A stretch of 64,000 nt of DNA from Hormiphora californensis (Eukaryota; Ctenophora; Tentaculata; Cydippida; Pleurobrachiidae): positions 7,227,239 through 7,291,238 of the forward strand of contig CM035359.1 in NCBI GenBank assembly GCA_020137815.1. Reading direction: 5' to 3'. Within the stretch, counting starts at the first letter, position 1, and every line of letters starts with the position of its first letter. The position numbers and the translations under genes were made by a program. Of the stretch, positions 19,321 through 32,149 are shown piece by piece. Below the pieces are notes generated by a model, which did no database searches, was not told where the DNA came from, and saw only the letters and a program-made list of their open reading frames with translations.

Positions 19321-21300
19321 GGGGGGAATGGCCACCTTTGCGCTTGCCAGCGCAGTGATTAGTATGTACTGCAAAATCGTTGTTTCTCTTTAATTAGAAC
19401 TCTCATATCTCGCTCCCTGGTCACCTCTTTCTCAGATCACGCGGTCCACGCCAGCCTAGGCTGACGTGGCAGCTTCTCCTCTCGGCACGTCGCACAATCC
19501 CCTGTACGCGGCTTCTCGCTATTCCTACTCATCTAAAACATTGACCCAAATTCTTATCTTCTAATATCTCTCCATAACTATTGTAACAAATAAATAATAT
19601 CGATTCTCCCCAAAAGAATCAGTAAATATTTGTATCCTCCTAACTCACTCTCAACCATCATAAGATCATCAAATACCTATCATCCGACTAACTCTCAGTC
19701 ACTCTGAGTATTCAGACCTGCCCTAAATTCAGACCTGCCCTAAATTCAGACCTGCCCTAAATTCTGTCGAAGTTCTTCCGACCTGCCCAAGGTACAGAGT
19801 TTTTTAGTGACTAACTGTCAGACGTCTGCTATTGTTTTGTTTTGTTGTGGACTTGTGGTGATCTTATTTCTGTAAGTTGAGTAACAGACTACTCAAAATA
19901 TGATTTAGCTGATCTGCCCTATTTTTTCTCCCCCTATTTTGACTCGGCTGCCCTGCCTTTCGTTAGTCATCACGGGGCCAACCATTTGTATCCAATGCAT
20001 CGCTGTTAGCACTGTTTAGCCCGTCACTAATGGTACACGTACATTTATTGTACAATATCTCTTTGATATTTTTCGTATTGTCTTTCTTGTCAGTGAGGTG
20101 TGGAAATCTTTTGTTCTTTGTTTCCTTATTTGGTAACTCTCTGCACCTCTTTTATAGTTCTGACGTCATTATGAGCTCATGAAATTCCGCCTCATGACGT
20201 CATCGATATTTCCTAATTTGGGTCTCAGTGTTTCCTTATCTGGAGATGATGTGTCCCCCAACGTGTGTCTACTAGAGTGTCTAGTCACTGATAGGGTGTC
20301 TCTAGATTTGTATTGGATATAAATCAGGTTCAGCCTACTGCAGTACTACTTTCAGACTGCACATAGTGAGATAGGGAGGTGTTTTCCCACTATGGTGTTG
20401 TTAGATATTGTGCAATGTGTGATCTAACATGTGTTGAAGTAAAGTAGGGGTCCTCTATGCTATCTTTTTTGCAGTATGCGATCTGGTGAATAAACGCGAG
20501 GGAGGGCGAGAGGGCGCAGAGGGAAGGGGATCAAGAAGAGCGCGAGACTAGCGGGGAGCATCTAGAGATGCTCGAGAGGAGTTCTCGCTCTCTCTCTTCT
20601 CATCTATTCCGTCTCAATTCATTTCTTTCTGTTTGATACATCCATGTCTCATGACTGGCACTGTTTTACCAGCCCATGGTTATTGATATTTCCCCGATAA
20701 TAACACATGTCAACACATCTGGTTTTCCCACCCTTTATGTTCCCTCTCCCCACCCTTTCACTTCCTTTGTCTTATCTTACCTTTGTTTTTGTATTTAGTT
20801 TGTGTCCCTGTTGTTGTGACTGTTTTGAATCAGGATATTATAGTGCCAATCAAATTTTGTGCGAAGTGCAAACCAGGGATGTGTGACCACATGTGTGTGA
20901 TGTTGACAATGAGTGGTAGTCACTGCAACCCCCCCCCCCCCCTTGGGATCTAACAAACATTATGTAGACCCGCGTCCAACCCAGACTTGAGAGCCCGAAA
21001 CCCAAAACCCAAACACCCCCCCCCCTCATCAGACATACAATGTGATTTAATATATTCCTCCTCTGTGTGGGCAATGGTCCTGTGTGGTATGGTTTTCACT
21101 AACGAAAACCGCGTTTCTATAAAGCCAACTGCCACGCGAAAAGAGACGGGTTTGGGGCTCAAAGCATCTCAGCGCAGCTCGTTTGAGAGCAGAGCTAGAA
21201 GATTCGATCATAGATTCTGTCTCTATCATGTAAAATCGTCGTCGATCTAGCGTTATCGTCCTCCTTGCTATCTCTCAATTTCAATGCTCTCTTCCTCTAG

Positions 21301-21332
<32 letters not shown>

Positions 21333-21710
21333 ATCCCTCTCTCTCTCTCTCTCTCCTCTTCTCCTCTCTCTCTCTCCTCTCTCTCTCCCCGCGGCTGTCG
21401 AATTTCTCTCACACAGATTCACTGTCATTACTGTGTGGGGACCCCTGACAGTGTTTATTAATTATCATTCCCCTTTGTTCCTTTTCTCATGATTTTTTTT
21501 CGTGTCTTCTCATGACTTGTCTTGAAATGCAGTACATGTTGTAGATATTTCGGGTGCCTGTTGCTTGCCTGTTGCTTCTCTCTCCCGCCAATATAATTCT
21601 TTGTACAGCTGATGTAGTTTCCTATACCCTCCACCCTCGTCTGGAGTTCCCATCCTTAACCCCCCCCCTTCATATTGTGTGGTAAAACTAACCCCTCTCC
21701 CTCGTTTCAG
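19321..21710. other. Intron or transposon-flank sequence, no exon recognised
   Basis: Contains the GACCTGCCCT dispersed repeat (19716-19800), a GAGGGCGAGAGGGCG purine tract (20500-20590), CT microsatellites (21298-21385) and poly-C runs (20930-20942, 21016-21026, 21660-21668). I searched in all frames for the missing DDX6 segment (AD of DEAD, SAT motif, up to the second RecA domain) and did not find it here. Confidence 0.5.
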
Positions 21711-24410
21711 TTGAAAATCAACCAATCCATCATCTTCTGCAACTCCGTCTCTAGAGTAGAGCTGCTGGCCAAGAAAATAACAGAGCTGGGTTACTCTTGT
21801 TACTATATCCACGCAAGGATGCAACAGGCACACAGGAACAGAATCTTCCACGACTTCAGGAAGGGTGCCTGCAGGAATCTTGTCTGTACTGGTGAGTAAA
21901 CACTATATTGTAGTGTACAGAGTTAGACACATTACAATGTAAACACTTTATCTCTCTATTAATGTACTGTGTTGTACACGCTGGCATTATGCCAACTTCT
22001 ACAGTTGTGTCTAAATTTAGAACACATCCCCCCGTGCCATCCAATTCACACATTCTGTTACTTTTTCCGGTACCAATTCATGTACCAGATATAACGCGTC
22101 TCTTCATACACGAAACACACACTGTTCATTCTAACGTGTAATGTATTGTGCGTGTGCATTATCTTAGTATTGGGACTGAAATGAAATATGCGCAAAAGAC
22201 TAGCACGGCGCGCACTAGAAGCACTAGAAAATTATACAGTTGTCAGCGCAACCTCAGATCAGTGGAGCTGCGTTTCATAATCACAACACACAGAAACCGT
22301 TCCACCGGACCCATCAGAAATTTGAAGCATCCGGTTTTGTGTTTCGTCGTCTTTCTTCCTGTAACACACCCCTTATCTCAGATCTGTTTACCCGTGGTAT
22401 TGATATATCATCTGTAACACACCCCTTATCTCAGATCTGTTTACCCGTGGTATTGATATATCATCTGTAACACACCCCTTATCTCAGATCTGTTTACCCG
22501 TGGTATTGATATATCCTCTGTAACACACCCCTTATCTCAGATCTGTTTACCCGCGGTATTGATATATCATCTGTTAATGTTGTTATCAACTTCGATTTCC
22601 CCAAGAATTCTGAGACCTACCTGCACAGAATTGGACGAAGTGGCCGGTATGGTCATCTTGGTGTTGCTATCAACCTTATCACTTACCCTGACAGGTAATT
22701 TGTTTTACAAACACTTTTGTTGTTTCTTTGTCAATCTTTTATAGACTATACACTGCAGTTCTCCCCACAATTATAGTATCGACAATTCTTGGTCTAACAA
22801 ACAGCTGACCGTGATACAGTAGTATCAATAATTCTAAACCCTCTCCTCTCCTACAGGTATGATCTGTTCAAGATAGAGCAGGAGCTGGGAACTACCATTA
22901 AACCTATCCCTGGAGCTATTGACAAGCGGCTCTATGTTGCGGAGTACCAGACTGCCCAGTACATCACATCTGATCAAGATGTCGTTCAGGTTAGTTGGGG
23001 TGGAGTGAGCGAGAGTTAGATAGGGTAGAGAGAGGTGAGTTAGATAGGGTAGAGAGAGGTGAGTTAGATAGGGTAGAGAGAGAGAGAGAGACCCTCTCTC
23101 ACCGTGCCTCGCGACAAATGTTATAAAGGAGGGTTAGAGTGGGTCGGGGTATAAAAATAGAGTCTGTTGATTTTGGCAAACCTCCAAAAATAATCTCTAG
23201 CTATTCTGGGAATCTCCAATCTATACCCCGTTATGAAACATTGTATAGCAGAGGGGAAGGTAATTCTCTCTGCGGCGCATTTCTTTGTCATACAGAAACT
23301 TCAATATTTCAGTCTCCCTCTCGCTCCTTCTCGCTAGCTCTATCTCTAAAGTCTCTGGAACCCTCTAACCCTCCCTCTCTCTATCTCCATTTCTTCTCTG
23401 CCGAGGCCCCGAGTCTCATGAGGTTATTAGAGCCGTAGCATATTGCATATTTTATGCAGAGGTTCTGTTGTGTTGTACACTTCGAGAAACTCAATTTCAA
23501 ATTCAATATATTTCCCATGTAGAACTCGCTTTACCTTGGGACCAAACTGGGCCGAATAAACCAGAAATACTGGGTATATTGTTGGATCAAACGGGTATTA
23601 TAAACCAGCGTTTGGGTATCCTGATATTAGATCATCCAAGATCATTACCATGGTATTTCCATGAAGATCGCGTTGTAATCAGTTTACCTAGATCAGGTTA
23701 CTTCTTTGTCTTCTATAGGTCCCCTCCGTATGATCTCAGTCTTCTTGGTCCCTTGTTGTACATGTGACCTTTGTACTATGCATCATCCTTGAGATGATCA
23801 AGTAGTATAATTGAGTAATGGCAGTGTGATTATGTAATGGAAGTATGATCTATCCTGTCCCCTTTGAGCTTATTTCGTGTGTATGATCTTTGTCCCTGAC
23901 TCAACTCAGTCAAATCTTTACTTCTGTTCCCCTATCTCACGAGGAACTTGTTGTTATGGGGGGCTTGTTATCTTTGTTGTTTTGAACATTCCGCTGTATT
24001 GGAACTCACCCAAAATGCCTGATAATACTCACGGGGTATAAATCGAAATAGTGTGATTCTGAATCGGCAGAGTAACAAAGGTCGCACGAGACTAAAGTTA
24101 GGTGAAGTGGCAGGTTAAAATAGGCAATGAAGTCATGACAATGCCAAATTTATCGATTTCGGTTCATTCTACCGTCTTAGTAAAAGTTTTACTTCTCCTT
24201 CTAATCCAGATCAGAAATCAGAGTTCATTGTTCAAACATCTATCCAATTTTCCCTGAAACTAACTAAATCCCCTTCACACAGAGTCGAAACAACTAAATC
24301 CCCTCCTCACACAGAGTCGATACGAAGGAGAGAACAAGAATCAACAAGACGGTCAGGGCCCTGCTGCTATTGCTGCCCCTAAACCTCCTGGACAACAACA
24401 GCAACAGTAA
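21711..24410 (+). CDS. DDX6: DDX6/Dhh1/me31b-type RNA helicase, 3' exons (RecA domain 2)
   Basis: Exons 21711-21891, 22541-22694, 22857-22989 and 24315-24410 (TAA), consistent in phase. They encode [52 protein letters not shown] (motif IV region), [20 protein letters not shown] (motif V), [20 protein letters not shown] (motif VI) and a C-terminus [19 protein letters not shown]...LYVAEY typical of DDX6. A short Gln-rich tail (PGQQQQQ) ends the protein. The exons match the family closely, but the stretch between VLDE (exon ending 5884) and LKINQ, about 80-85 residues in orthologues, is missing from the window. Either exons were lost in assembly around the Helitron or low-quality block, or this copy is non-functional. 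Confidence 0.92.
22340..22580 (+). repeat. 53-bp tandem repeat spanning a DDX6 3' splice site
   Basis: Four copies of a unit made of about 20 intron bases (TAACACACCCCTTATCTCAG) and the first 33 exon bases (ATCTGTTTACCCGTGGTATT...). Potential acceptors precede 22382, 22435, 22488 and 22541. Only the last copy runs on into the rest of the exon. In the earlier three, the exon piece is interrupted by TAACACACC, an in-frame stop. Confidence 0.95.
24261..24321 (+). repeat. Duplicated acceptor of the last DDX6 exon
   Basis: AACTAAATCCCC..TCACACAGAGTCGA occurs twice in tandem (about 30 bp apart). The second AG (24313-24314) leads to the coding exon. Confidence 0.85.
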
Positions 24411-26684
24411 CTGCCACTACCTCTACGCGGCATACCTCCCTAACACAAGAACCTACAAAACTCCAATTATATTGTCTCCATAGCAACGCACCTTGGTATG
24501 CCGCATTACAAGTCCTACTACAAGATTCCAATCCCTGGGAATGTCCTACTACTAAGATTCTCTGAGGAGTTACAACGCCCCCTAGTCGCGCTCTGTGTCA
24601 TTCTACTTTTCCAAATGGTGGTGGAGTGGTGTGAAAGTCAATATATAATACACCTCGTATTGTCGGTAATTCTCCCTCTCATCTCCCCTCGCCCCATGTA
24701 CCTGAAATCATCCTTTTTTCCATTCGAACTATCACTTTGTGTTCATATGTTCCCACAAATTGGCACGAGGGAGAGAGTCTTGTTACTATGCTGTTACTAT
24801 GGCAACCAAAGATTGTTTTTTATGTTCAGTGAGAGAATATTTTACCCCCAAAGATTTAACCATGTGAAGGGCGGTCAATGTTCCTTATGATTGGCCGTTC
24901 TTCGCTGAATATCCAGAAGATATATCACTTCTTGTTTTCAGAAGGTTGTCATGGTAGCAACAAATCTTCACAGAGAGAGGGAGAGAATGTTTTTTTGGGA
25001 TGTTTTTTTGAGGAGTATTTATGGGAGTATAAGAAATTGATTTCGCACACACTCAATCCTTGACATTTAGGGTTTAATTGGCTTACTCTGTGTGCCGACA
25101 TGTTAGTAAGAATTTTGTCTGCCAAAATAGATCGCTTGTTTTTGAGAAACTAGTTTTTAATTAAAATTGGGCTTGATAGTAATGGTTTGTGTTTTGACGT
25201 CGTTTAGTCTTAGAATCCCCGTCGATAAAATGTTAGAGTCCTAAAATATATAACTTGGTCTTCTTGAGAAAATTTAGGGTATTTTTGGGCGTCTCGTTCA
25301 CTTTTTTTTCTAATTTTTTAGAGCTCCGAGAGCAGTATGTTTGTGTGTTTAAAAGTGGTTCGTTCAAAGCTTCCATTTCCAATAGGAGCCGTCCATTTTT
25401 AATTGACACTAACTGCTCCAGCTCACTTGTTGTTTATTTATTATGTACTAGTTCTCGCCCTAACACCCGGTGTTCAGGCCTTTAATTCAGGTCCTCCATT
25501 AAAACACCTAAACGAGAACTGTGCTTGATAACAATTTATATCAGGTTGTAAAACACGTCATTAACACGTCACAATCATGACGTCATAAATGATGACGTAA
25601 TCGGCTCTGATGTCGGGGAGGGTTTTATAATACTGGGGAGTGTTCTGAATCATTAGTTACCATGGTAACCGGGGAGTGTTCTGAAGGTTTCCCTCGACTT
25701 TTCTAGGGGGATCTCTTCACATAGAGGACTGCCCGGGTACCCTACCCAACATCAGATGCTACACACTATTGTGGTGTGTCCACAGGAAGTGCTACTTCCC
25801 ACACGGTGACTCATTCTGCACAAATCACGCCGAGAGGTGTTGCAGAGAGTGATGATCTAATAGTCGTGGCCTTATTCATTGCAAAGTATGTTTGCTTTAA
25901 ATGCCCCAGCAACAGACCAGTATGCTGTATAAACACCCACCTTAGTTTCTCTCAACTGGAATACCTGATTCAGGGAATTAAGAGATCCCTAATTCAGGGA
26001 ATTAAGAGAGAATTATTTCCATCTCGGTGTGGTGTATTTCCCCCGTTTAAAGTTTACCCCCTCCCCCCCCCTTCCCTGGTAACATAGTACGGTGGTTATC
26101 TCTGTTCAGATCGAATGAGGGATAATGGTAGAATCATTAGTTACCATGGCAACCATAGCAACTCCTGATATATTCCGTTACTCCCATCATTCGACACTCC
26201 TGTCAGGGATGCCACTGATTTTTTTCCAATTTAATTAATTTCTTCGCTATCGTGGTGTGTATATTTTCCAAGATTGATGAGTGTTTATATTTACCATGTC
26301 CTGCACATGCTGTTTATAATATTGTTACAATTGTAACAGATTAACACACAAGATGACATTTTGAGGTATATTACACCCGCTTGAAAGAGCAGTGAAAGAG
26401 GCCTGTGTTTTACTTTATATCCCTTCACCCCTGACATCCCTCCCCTGACTACTGCCTCCCCGAACTATTCTCTTTGTTTTGCCAACCCTTCCTGATGACG
26501 CCCCCACCCCGAACCATTTTAATTCTCTTAATGACCTATTTAGGCTTCTCTCTCTCTCTCTCTCTCTCTCTTTCCTTGCCCGCTTCCTGTATTACACACA
26601 CTCACCCGTAACTGCACAGTGTGTACATGTTAGCTCTCCCTCTCGTGATGCATGCTCAAAGAATGATGTAATCCTATTTTTATT

Positions 26685-26743
<59 letters not shown>

Positions 26744-27494
26744 TTTACTATGTTGCCTTTGTCTATGGCTGACGCCTGACTTCACTGCCTTGCATACATG
26801 GTTAGTCACCACTGGTGACCATTTGACTTGCCCAGTTACTCTCACTCTGTCATGGCGCTAGTAATACACACCACCAAAAGTCCTAGCAAATACCCAGTTA
26901 CACTCTCAATACTCTGAATCTAAACTTACTGTACCAGTTTGCAGCAAAATGGTTCAGCCCAGCCTCCAATCCCCATGGCCATGGGTAGTAATGCGATAAA
27001 GTAACGTGATATATTGTAAAATCAAATTTTGATAGCGCTTTTTTTATCTTATCTCGACTCTCTTAAGTCAGCGACTTTGCATTTCGTTCTCTTCTTTCTC
27101 TTCGATTTATCTTACGGTAAAGCCAGGTGACTTTGCAATGGCAGGCAAATATACATCTGGTGCATCACACACGTCTCATGGTACATTACACTGTCGTCCA
27201 AACATGTCCTCTCTAGTTCTCACTTTCGGATCCAATTTCAACATGTTCCTTTTTGTATGCGGGTGTACATGACTGTTGTGTACTAGTTGTTCCAATTCTT
27301 TCTTTTGATATCTTAACATTCTTACCCCCTTACTATGTTATACCTCCCCTTCTACACCCAACCACTGATGAACCATCTACCCTCCAGTAACCTTGAACCC
27401 CTTGATTTCACTAACCCCTCTCTTTCCTTGTTCAGCAAAATGTTAGAACTCCTTACTGGAAACCTATAGGAATTCTGTTATAACTTAGTAAAAC
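24411..27494. other. Intergenic; no gene recognised
   Basis: DDX6 3' flank and intergenic DNA. Short open frames lack similarity and codon structure. It contains several TTACCATGG(T/C)AAC palindromes (near 25660, 26140), ATGACGTCAT-type palindromes (25575-25600), and CT microsatellites at 26549-26572 and 26691-26741. Confidence 0.6.
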
Positions 27495-30400
27495 ATGGTT
27501 TTCGACTGTAAGTATCACACAGTTTTATTCGTTTTATTAGTTTGTTTGTAGCTCCATTTTCAATATTTCCCCCTAACAGCTCTTTTTTAATATGTTTCCT
27601 AACATTTCTCTCCCTAACACCACTCTCCCTCTCTCCAGATAAGAAAGATATAACTGACTACAGCAGCCGAGACCAGTTCGCACATGTCGTAGAAGACGTA
27701 TTTAGAATCATCGGAGAAGAAAGTGGTAAGACAATAATTTACTATTTTGTTGTATTTTTCAACCGATTTTTGATAGGTTTCACAAGGTGGTATCTTGTAA
27801 ATAGAGAGATCTGCTAGAATGTGATATCTTACGCTCCAGTTGCAGATTGGAGGCTGGCGCCAGTTTCTGGCGCCAGCCTCCAATCTGCAACTGGCGCAAG
27901 CTGGGAGAGTCCCTGTGCGCGCGAAATCTTCGTTGACTAGCAGGGTTTTCGATGTGATTTGCATCTAGAGTGGCGCGCGCGGCAGTGTCAGCAGGGGCCT
28001 GCACCATTGTAACTAACTTCGGTCGCAAAATCTCTAACTGGACCCTTACAAAATACAAACTAATACATCACTCTCAAAAAGTGTCATGATCATGACACAT
28101 GCACGAACCAATGAGAGTTCCTAATTGCATGTAGACTCCTCTCATTACACACGCCCATCTCAGATTTAGAAAAACCAGAGCAGAGCACCAGGGAGAGAGA
28201 CTTTGATACTCATTCTTATTTCGAAAGCGTAAGTCCACTCGATCTTGCGCACAAATGCGTGAGAGATCAACTATATCCCCCCTCCCCCATTTCCCTGATT
28301 CCCCTGATTTCCCTGACCCCCCCCCCCCCACTTGTTGCTGATGTTTTGCAAACTGTGCTGTGCAGTTGACATGTGTTAATGTTGAAGGCTGTGTTACTCT
28401 ATCTCTCTCACTCAGCTACTATAAAACTTCCTCTAAGCATGTAAAATCCATCTTTTTTCTCTGTCCTTGATTTTATTTTGTAGAATTTGGGTTTTAACGA
28501 TTGTCCTTTTTTTGTCTTTTCTAAAGCATTTCAACAAAGTATCAGGTCAAGTATTAACATTTAATTTCAGATCAAAACTCCTAACTTCAGGTCAAATCAT
28601 CAAAAACGGGGGTGTCTGTCTTGGGCCACCTGTCACCACACATATTGTGTAAAAACTGTCCGACTTTTGTCCGAGCACTGTATAAAATTGTCCTACATTT
28701 TGTCTCAAAACGACCCCACTATCTCAGGAACTGATCCCTGGCCAATGCTCTGGCAGGCTCGGTAAATGCTCGGCCATCTTCTCTCTCGACATACCTACAT
28801 ATCAGTCCGGCTCCCTCAAATTAAAAAGCACTTATTAGCAGTTCTCAGCCTGCTGAAACAAAATTTCCCGAATTCAGTGCTCAACTGTAAGTAACCACTA
28901 AAATAAGAACTTTTGTTGAAAATCTGTGCATTACGGTATTTAAATTGATGGTGATTGGAAAATCAAAATGTAAGTTTAGTCACAGTAGGACACAGCAAAA
29001 CAGAGGACGCAACGGTGTCTCTCTCTCTCTCCCTCCCTCTTCCCTCTCCTGAATCAATATCTGACGGCAAATTGCCCCCTGCAGAGTAAAAAGGGCCAAG
29101 GGTAAGTCCCTCAATTCTACAAAGAAGAGCGCTCAGGTACGGTATAATACATGAATACATACTGTGATATACAATACATACAATATAATACTGTACACTG
29201 TATACGATACAAATATGATATACAATACAATATGAATACATAATGTATACTGTATACACTATACAAATATGAATACATAATGAACACTGAATACGGAGGA
29301 AGCAGCGTAATGGACTATGAGGTTTTGGGTCTATTAGAGACGGAGAGAGAGGGGGCTCAGCTGTTATTATTAAATGGACTCCAGAGAGAGGGGGAGGTCA
29401 GGTGTTATTGGACTCCAGGGAATGTTTTCATATAAACTGAAGGAGGATCTTAATAATATATTTCCATGTAGCCATGCCTTCTTTCTAAATGTGTTGCAAC
29501 CACTCCCCCCACCCACATTGTTCTAACATCAGACAGTCTATCTAACACCTGCCTCGCTCTTCCCAGGGTCTACAAATCCCAACACGACAAACAATGCCTG
29601 CCCGAAGGCCCCCGGTTTCCGCCGATACAAGGCCGCTACCTAAACTGGATTTCTCTGCCATCCTCGCCAGAACAATAAAACCGCGTGATAGGGACAAGAA
29701 CCCTTTCTTCAGCCTGGTAAGTTAAAATGTTGACTCCTTTCGGCCGTTCAGTGGGACCAAGAGAACCCCACCTCCCTCCTAACCTCATTTTACCTCTCCT
29801 AACTTCACCTCCCTCCTAACCTCACCTTCCTCCATCAGATGGCCCAATCGAAGAAGAATAAGGTAAAAAGGGTGAGTTTCAGTTTCCTAGAGATCAGCAA
29901 AACTCATCTACCAAACTGCAGACGGAGAGGTGCAAATACCTGCTCAGAATATGGACATCTACACCTCGCAACCTGCAAGAATTACATATCAGAAAAGGAG
30001 ATGGAAAAACAGGTGAGAGAGAATGTTTGGTAGTAGTTTATTAATTAAATTTAATAGTTTGTCATGTAAATGTGATCTTTATACTACAGTTAGTAACTTC
30101 TGTTGTTTTTAATTTGTACTACAGTTAGTATTAACATTTCCCTCCTCCCAGGAATTCCACATACGAGCTGAGTTTATTGAGTCAAATGGTGCCTTTTCCT
30201 CCGATCCTGCCCAATTCTATACATCACCACCTACACAATTCGAGATACCACCCCTGCCTACTAGTCTAAACACAGTACCAGGAGTAATGAACAAGAAGAG
30301 CTCGACTACTGACTCGCTACCCTTCCACGAGAAGAACAGCCCAGGTAGGCAGGAGAGACCGGGGTGTAGTTGGTGGACAGTGGATAACAGAGGGAGACTG

Positions 30401-31538
30401 GAGAGAGTTACAGAGGGGCAGATTGGGGGTCATGAATCAGGGGGTCAGGGACAGGAGAGAGTTACAGAGATTAATGATTCAGAGGGCCAGGGTTCAGAGA
30501 ATCAAGTAGAGAATCAGGGTAAAGGCAAGGAAAGACGGAGAAAACAGAACAGTGGTATTGTGATTGTCGTTGGGACAAGAAAACAGAGCAAAATTGGTGG
30601 TATGCTTTTCTCTCTCCCCCCTCTCTCTATCTCTCTCTCCCTCCTTAATCCTTATTGTAACAATCTCTCCCTCCCCAGGTCTGGAACGAACCCCTGCAAA
30701 CAGCGTATTCAATAAACCAGCCCCAGAACTGTCCTTCCCACAAACCGCCCTGGACCTGCGGAACGAGGTACTCCCACCACACCCAGAGATACCATCTGCC
30801 TCCCCCAGTAGAGAGACACCTCCCCAGGAACTGGTGTTACACAATGATGATGAACAGCCCACCTCCTCTCGGGCCTCTTCTGTCTTCTCTGGTGATCTTG
30901 ATGATGATATCATGGCATTGCTGGATGATAGTGATAGTGAGGGAGATGAGGAGGAGGAGGAGGATTCCTCCACCAAGGAGTCCTCGTCTGAGGAGGATTG
31001 TATTGTTGAACTGAAATCAGACAATAGAACTAAGAACATTGTAATTGAAGTTGTCCACTCTCCTGATAGTACCCCTGTAAAATCATTGCCCCCATCCAAC
31101 CCTGTACTACTGGGACCCATTGTTAAAACTAGGACATCATTCTCTGATAGTGGGTATGGAGATGAGGGGGAAGATGAAGAGGAGGCTCCAATAATCACAC
31201 TCTCCTCCAGAAGGAGGGGTGCCAAGAAAGTTAAAACGTGGTTTGAAACCTCAACAACAACTGCTACCCCCACAGAAACAACCCAGGCGACCACTACTAA
31301 ACAACCAATAGTGGTTGGGTTCGTCAACCCATTTACAAGAACACCCGTTACCACAGCAACAGCGGTGAAGGATGCCCCCTCAGTACTAGGGGGGTTAGTT
31401 ACCAGATCAGTAGTAGCAACAGAGCCTGAGTTAACACTGCCCCGACATGATCCATCTGTCCAGGAACAGTGCTTCAAGTTCGATACCCCCAGCAGGGATG
31501 ATATAGTCAGGGAGGCTCAGGGTGTCCTAACTAAATAG
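27495..31538 (+). CDS. Acidic Ser-rich protein with HBS1-like C-terminal motif (tentative gene model)
   Basis: Supported exons: 27495-27507 and 27639-27725 (MVFDYKKDITDYSSRDQFAH..., ending in phase 1), then 29567-29716 (open only in phase 0, ...LPKLDFSAILARTIKPRDRD), about 29839-29862, 30152-30344 and 30679-31538. The two 5' exons do not join 29567 in phase, so either an exon is missed or they are another gene; the ATG at 29594 could start a separate one. The last exon (287 residues) is low-complexity: an acidic patch (GDEEEEEDSSTKESSSEED), Ser-rich SFSDSGYGDEG and Thr-rich stretches. It ends FKFDTPSRDDIVREAQ. From general knowledge, that ending resembles the FDTPSPDD linker preceding the GTPase domain of HBS1 proteins, which is also present in SKI7-like forms. 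No GTPase follows. Product uncertain; a SKI7-like exosome adaptor is a guess. Confidence 0.5.
27836..27894. repeat. Perfect hairpin, arms about 28 bp
   Basis: CCAGTTGCAGATTGGAGGCT...GGCGCCAG/TTT/CTGGCGCC... mirrored exactly, about 110 bases downstream of the exon ending at 27725. Confidence 0.9.
29130..29282. repeat. TATACAATAC/TGAATACATA-type simple repeat
   Basis: Degenerate iterations of ATACAATAC, GAATACATAATG and TGTATAC over about 150 bp. Non-coding. Confidence 0.7.
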
Positions 31539-32143
31539 GACACAATCATCTGCTGCAAGACCCACCAATACTGCTACCTCTGCTACTGGACAACTCGTGT
31601 ACATGATTTACACGAGTCAACCCCCCAAGAGACAATCTGGAGGCTGCAGTAGCTACCAATCATGGTCAGCCTGCCTAGGACACTATATTAGGGCATCTTG
31701 ATTCCACCAGATATCATCTTGTTCAAGACACCCATGATACATTCATCACTACTACTATCAGTGCAATTGTATCTAGACAGGGATATCTTGACAAGTTTCA
31801 CGAACCTATACCATCTTTCGAACTGTATAACAGCAATGTTCCGCAGTGCGAGGGACTCTACCAAAATAGTGCCTACTATTTCCTGAGATAGCAATTAGGG
31901 GCCTTGTAGCTAGGGTTCCAACCGGAACTGCCGGTTTGCTGCTAGTTTGGGTAGTGAATACAGGTGTCATCGATCTTACAGGGTCCAGGGAATATTCGCA
32001 TTTTTGGCTGGTTTTAGCTGTTTTAGGTGTTTTCTAGAACCTCTCTTCTAGTGTACCCTCTCATGTGTACTCATGTTAAACATGTCCCCCACACACACAC
32101 ACACTGCTTCTTTCAGTCTGAACTTATAACCAGACTGAGCTTT

Positions 32144-32149
32144 AATAAA
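32144..32149 (+). terminator. Candidate polyadenylation signal AATAAA
   Basis: AATAAA about 600 bases after the stop at 31536-31538, followed by GT-rich sequence (GTGTGTGGTTGGTGGTGTG). It is the first canonical signal with a GT-rich downstream element for the gene at 27495-31538. Confidence 0.5.

Noticed and set aside
30494-31477. 327-aa open frame on the minus strand
   Set aside because: Exactly antisense to the acidic Ser-rich exon 30679-31538, whose splice sites and composition support the plus strand.
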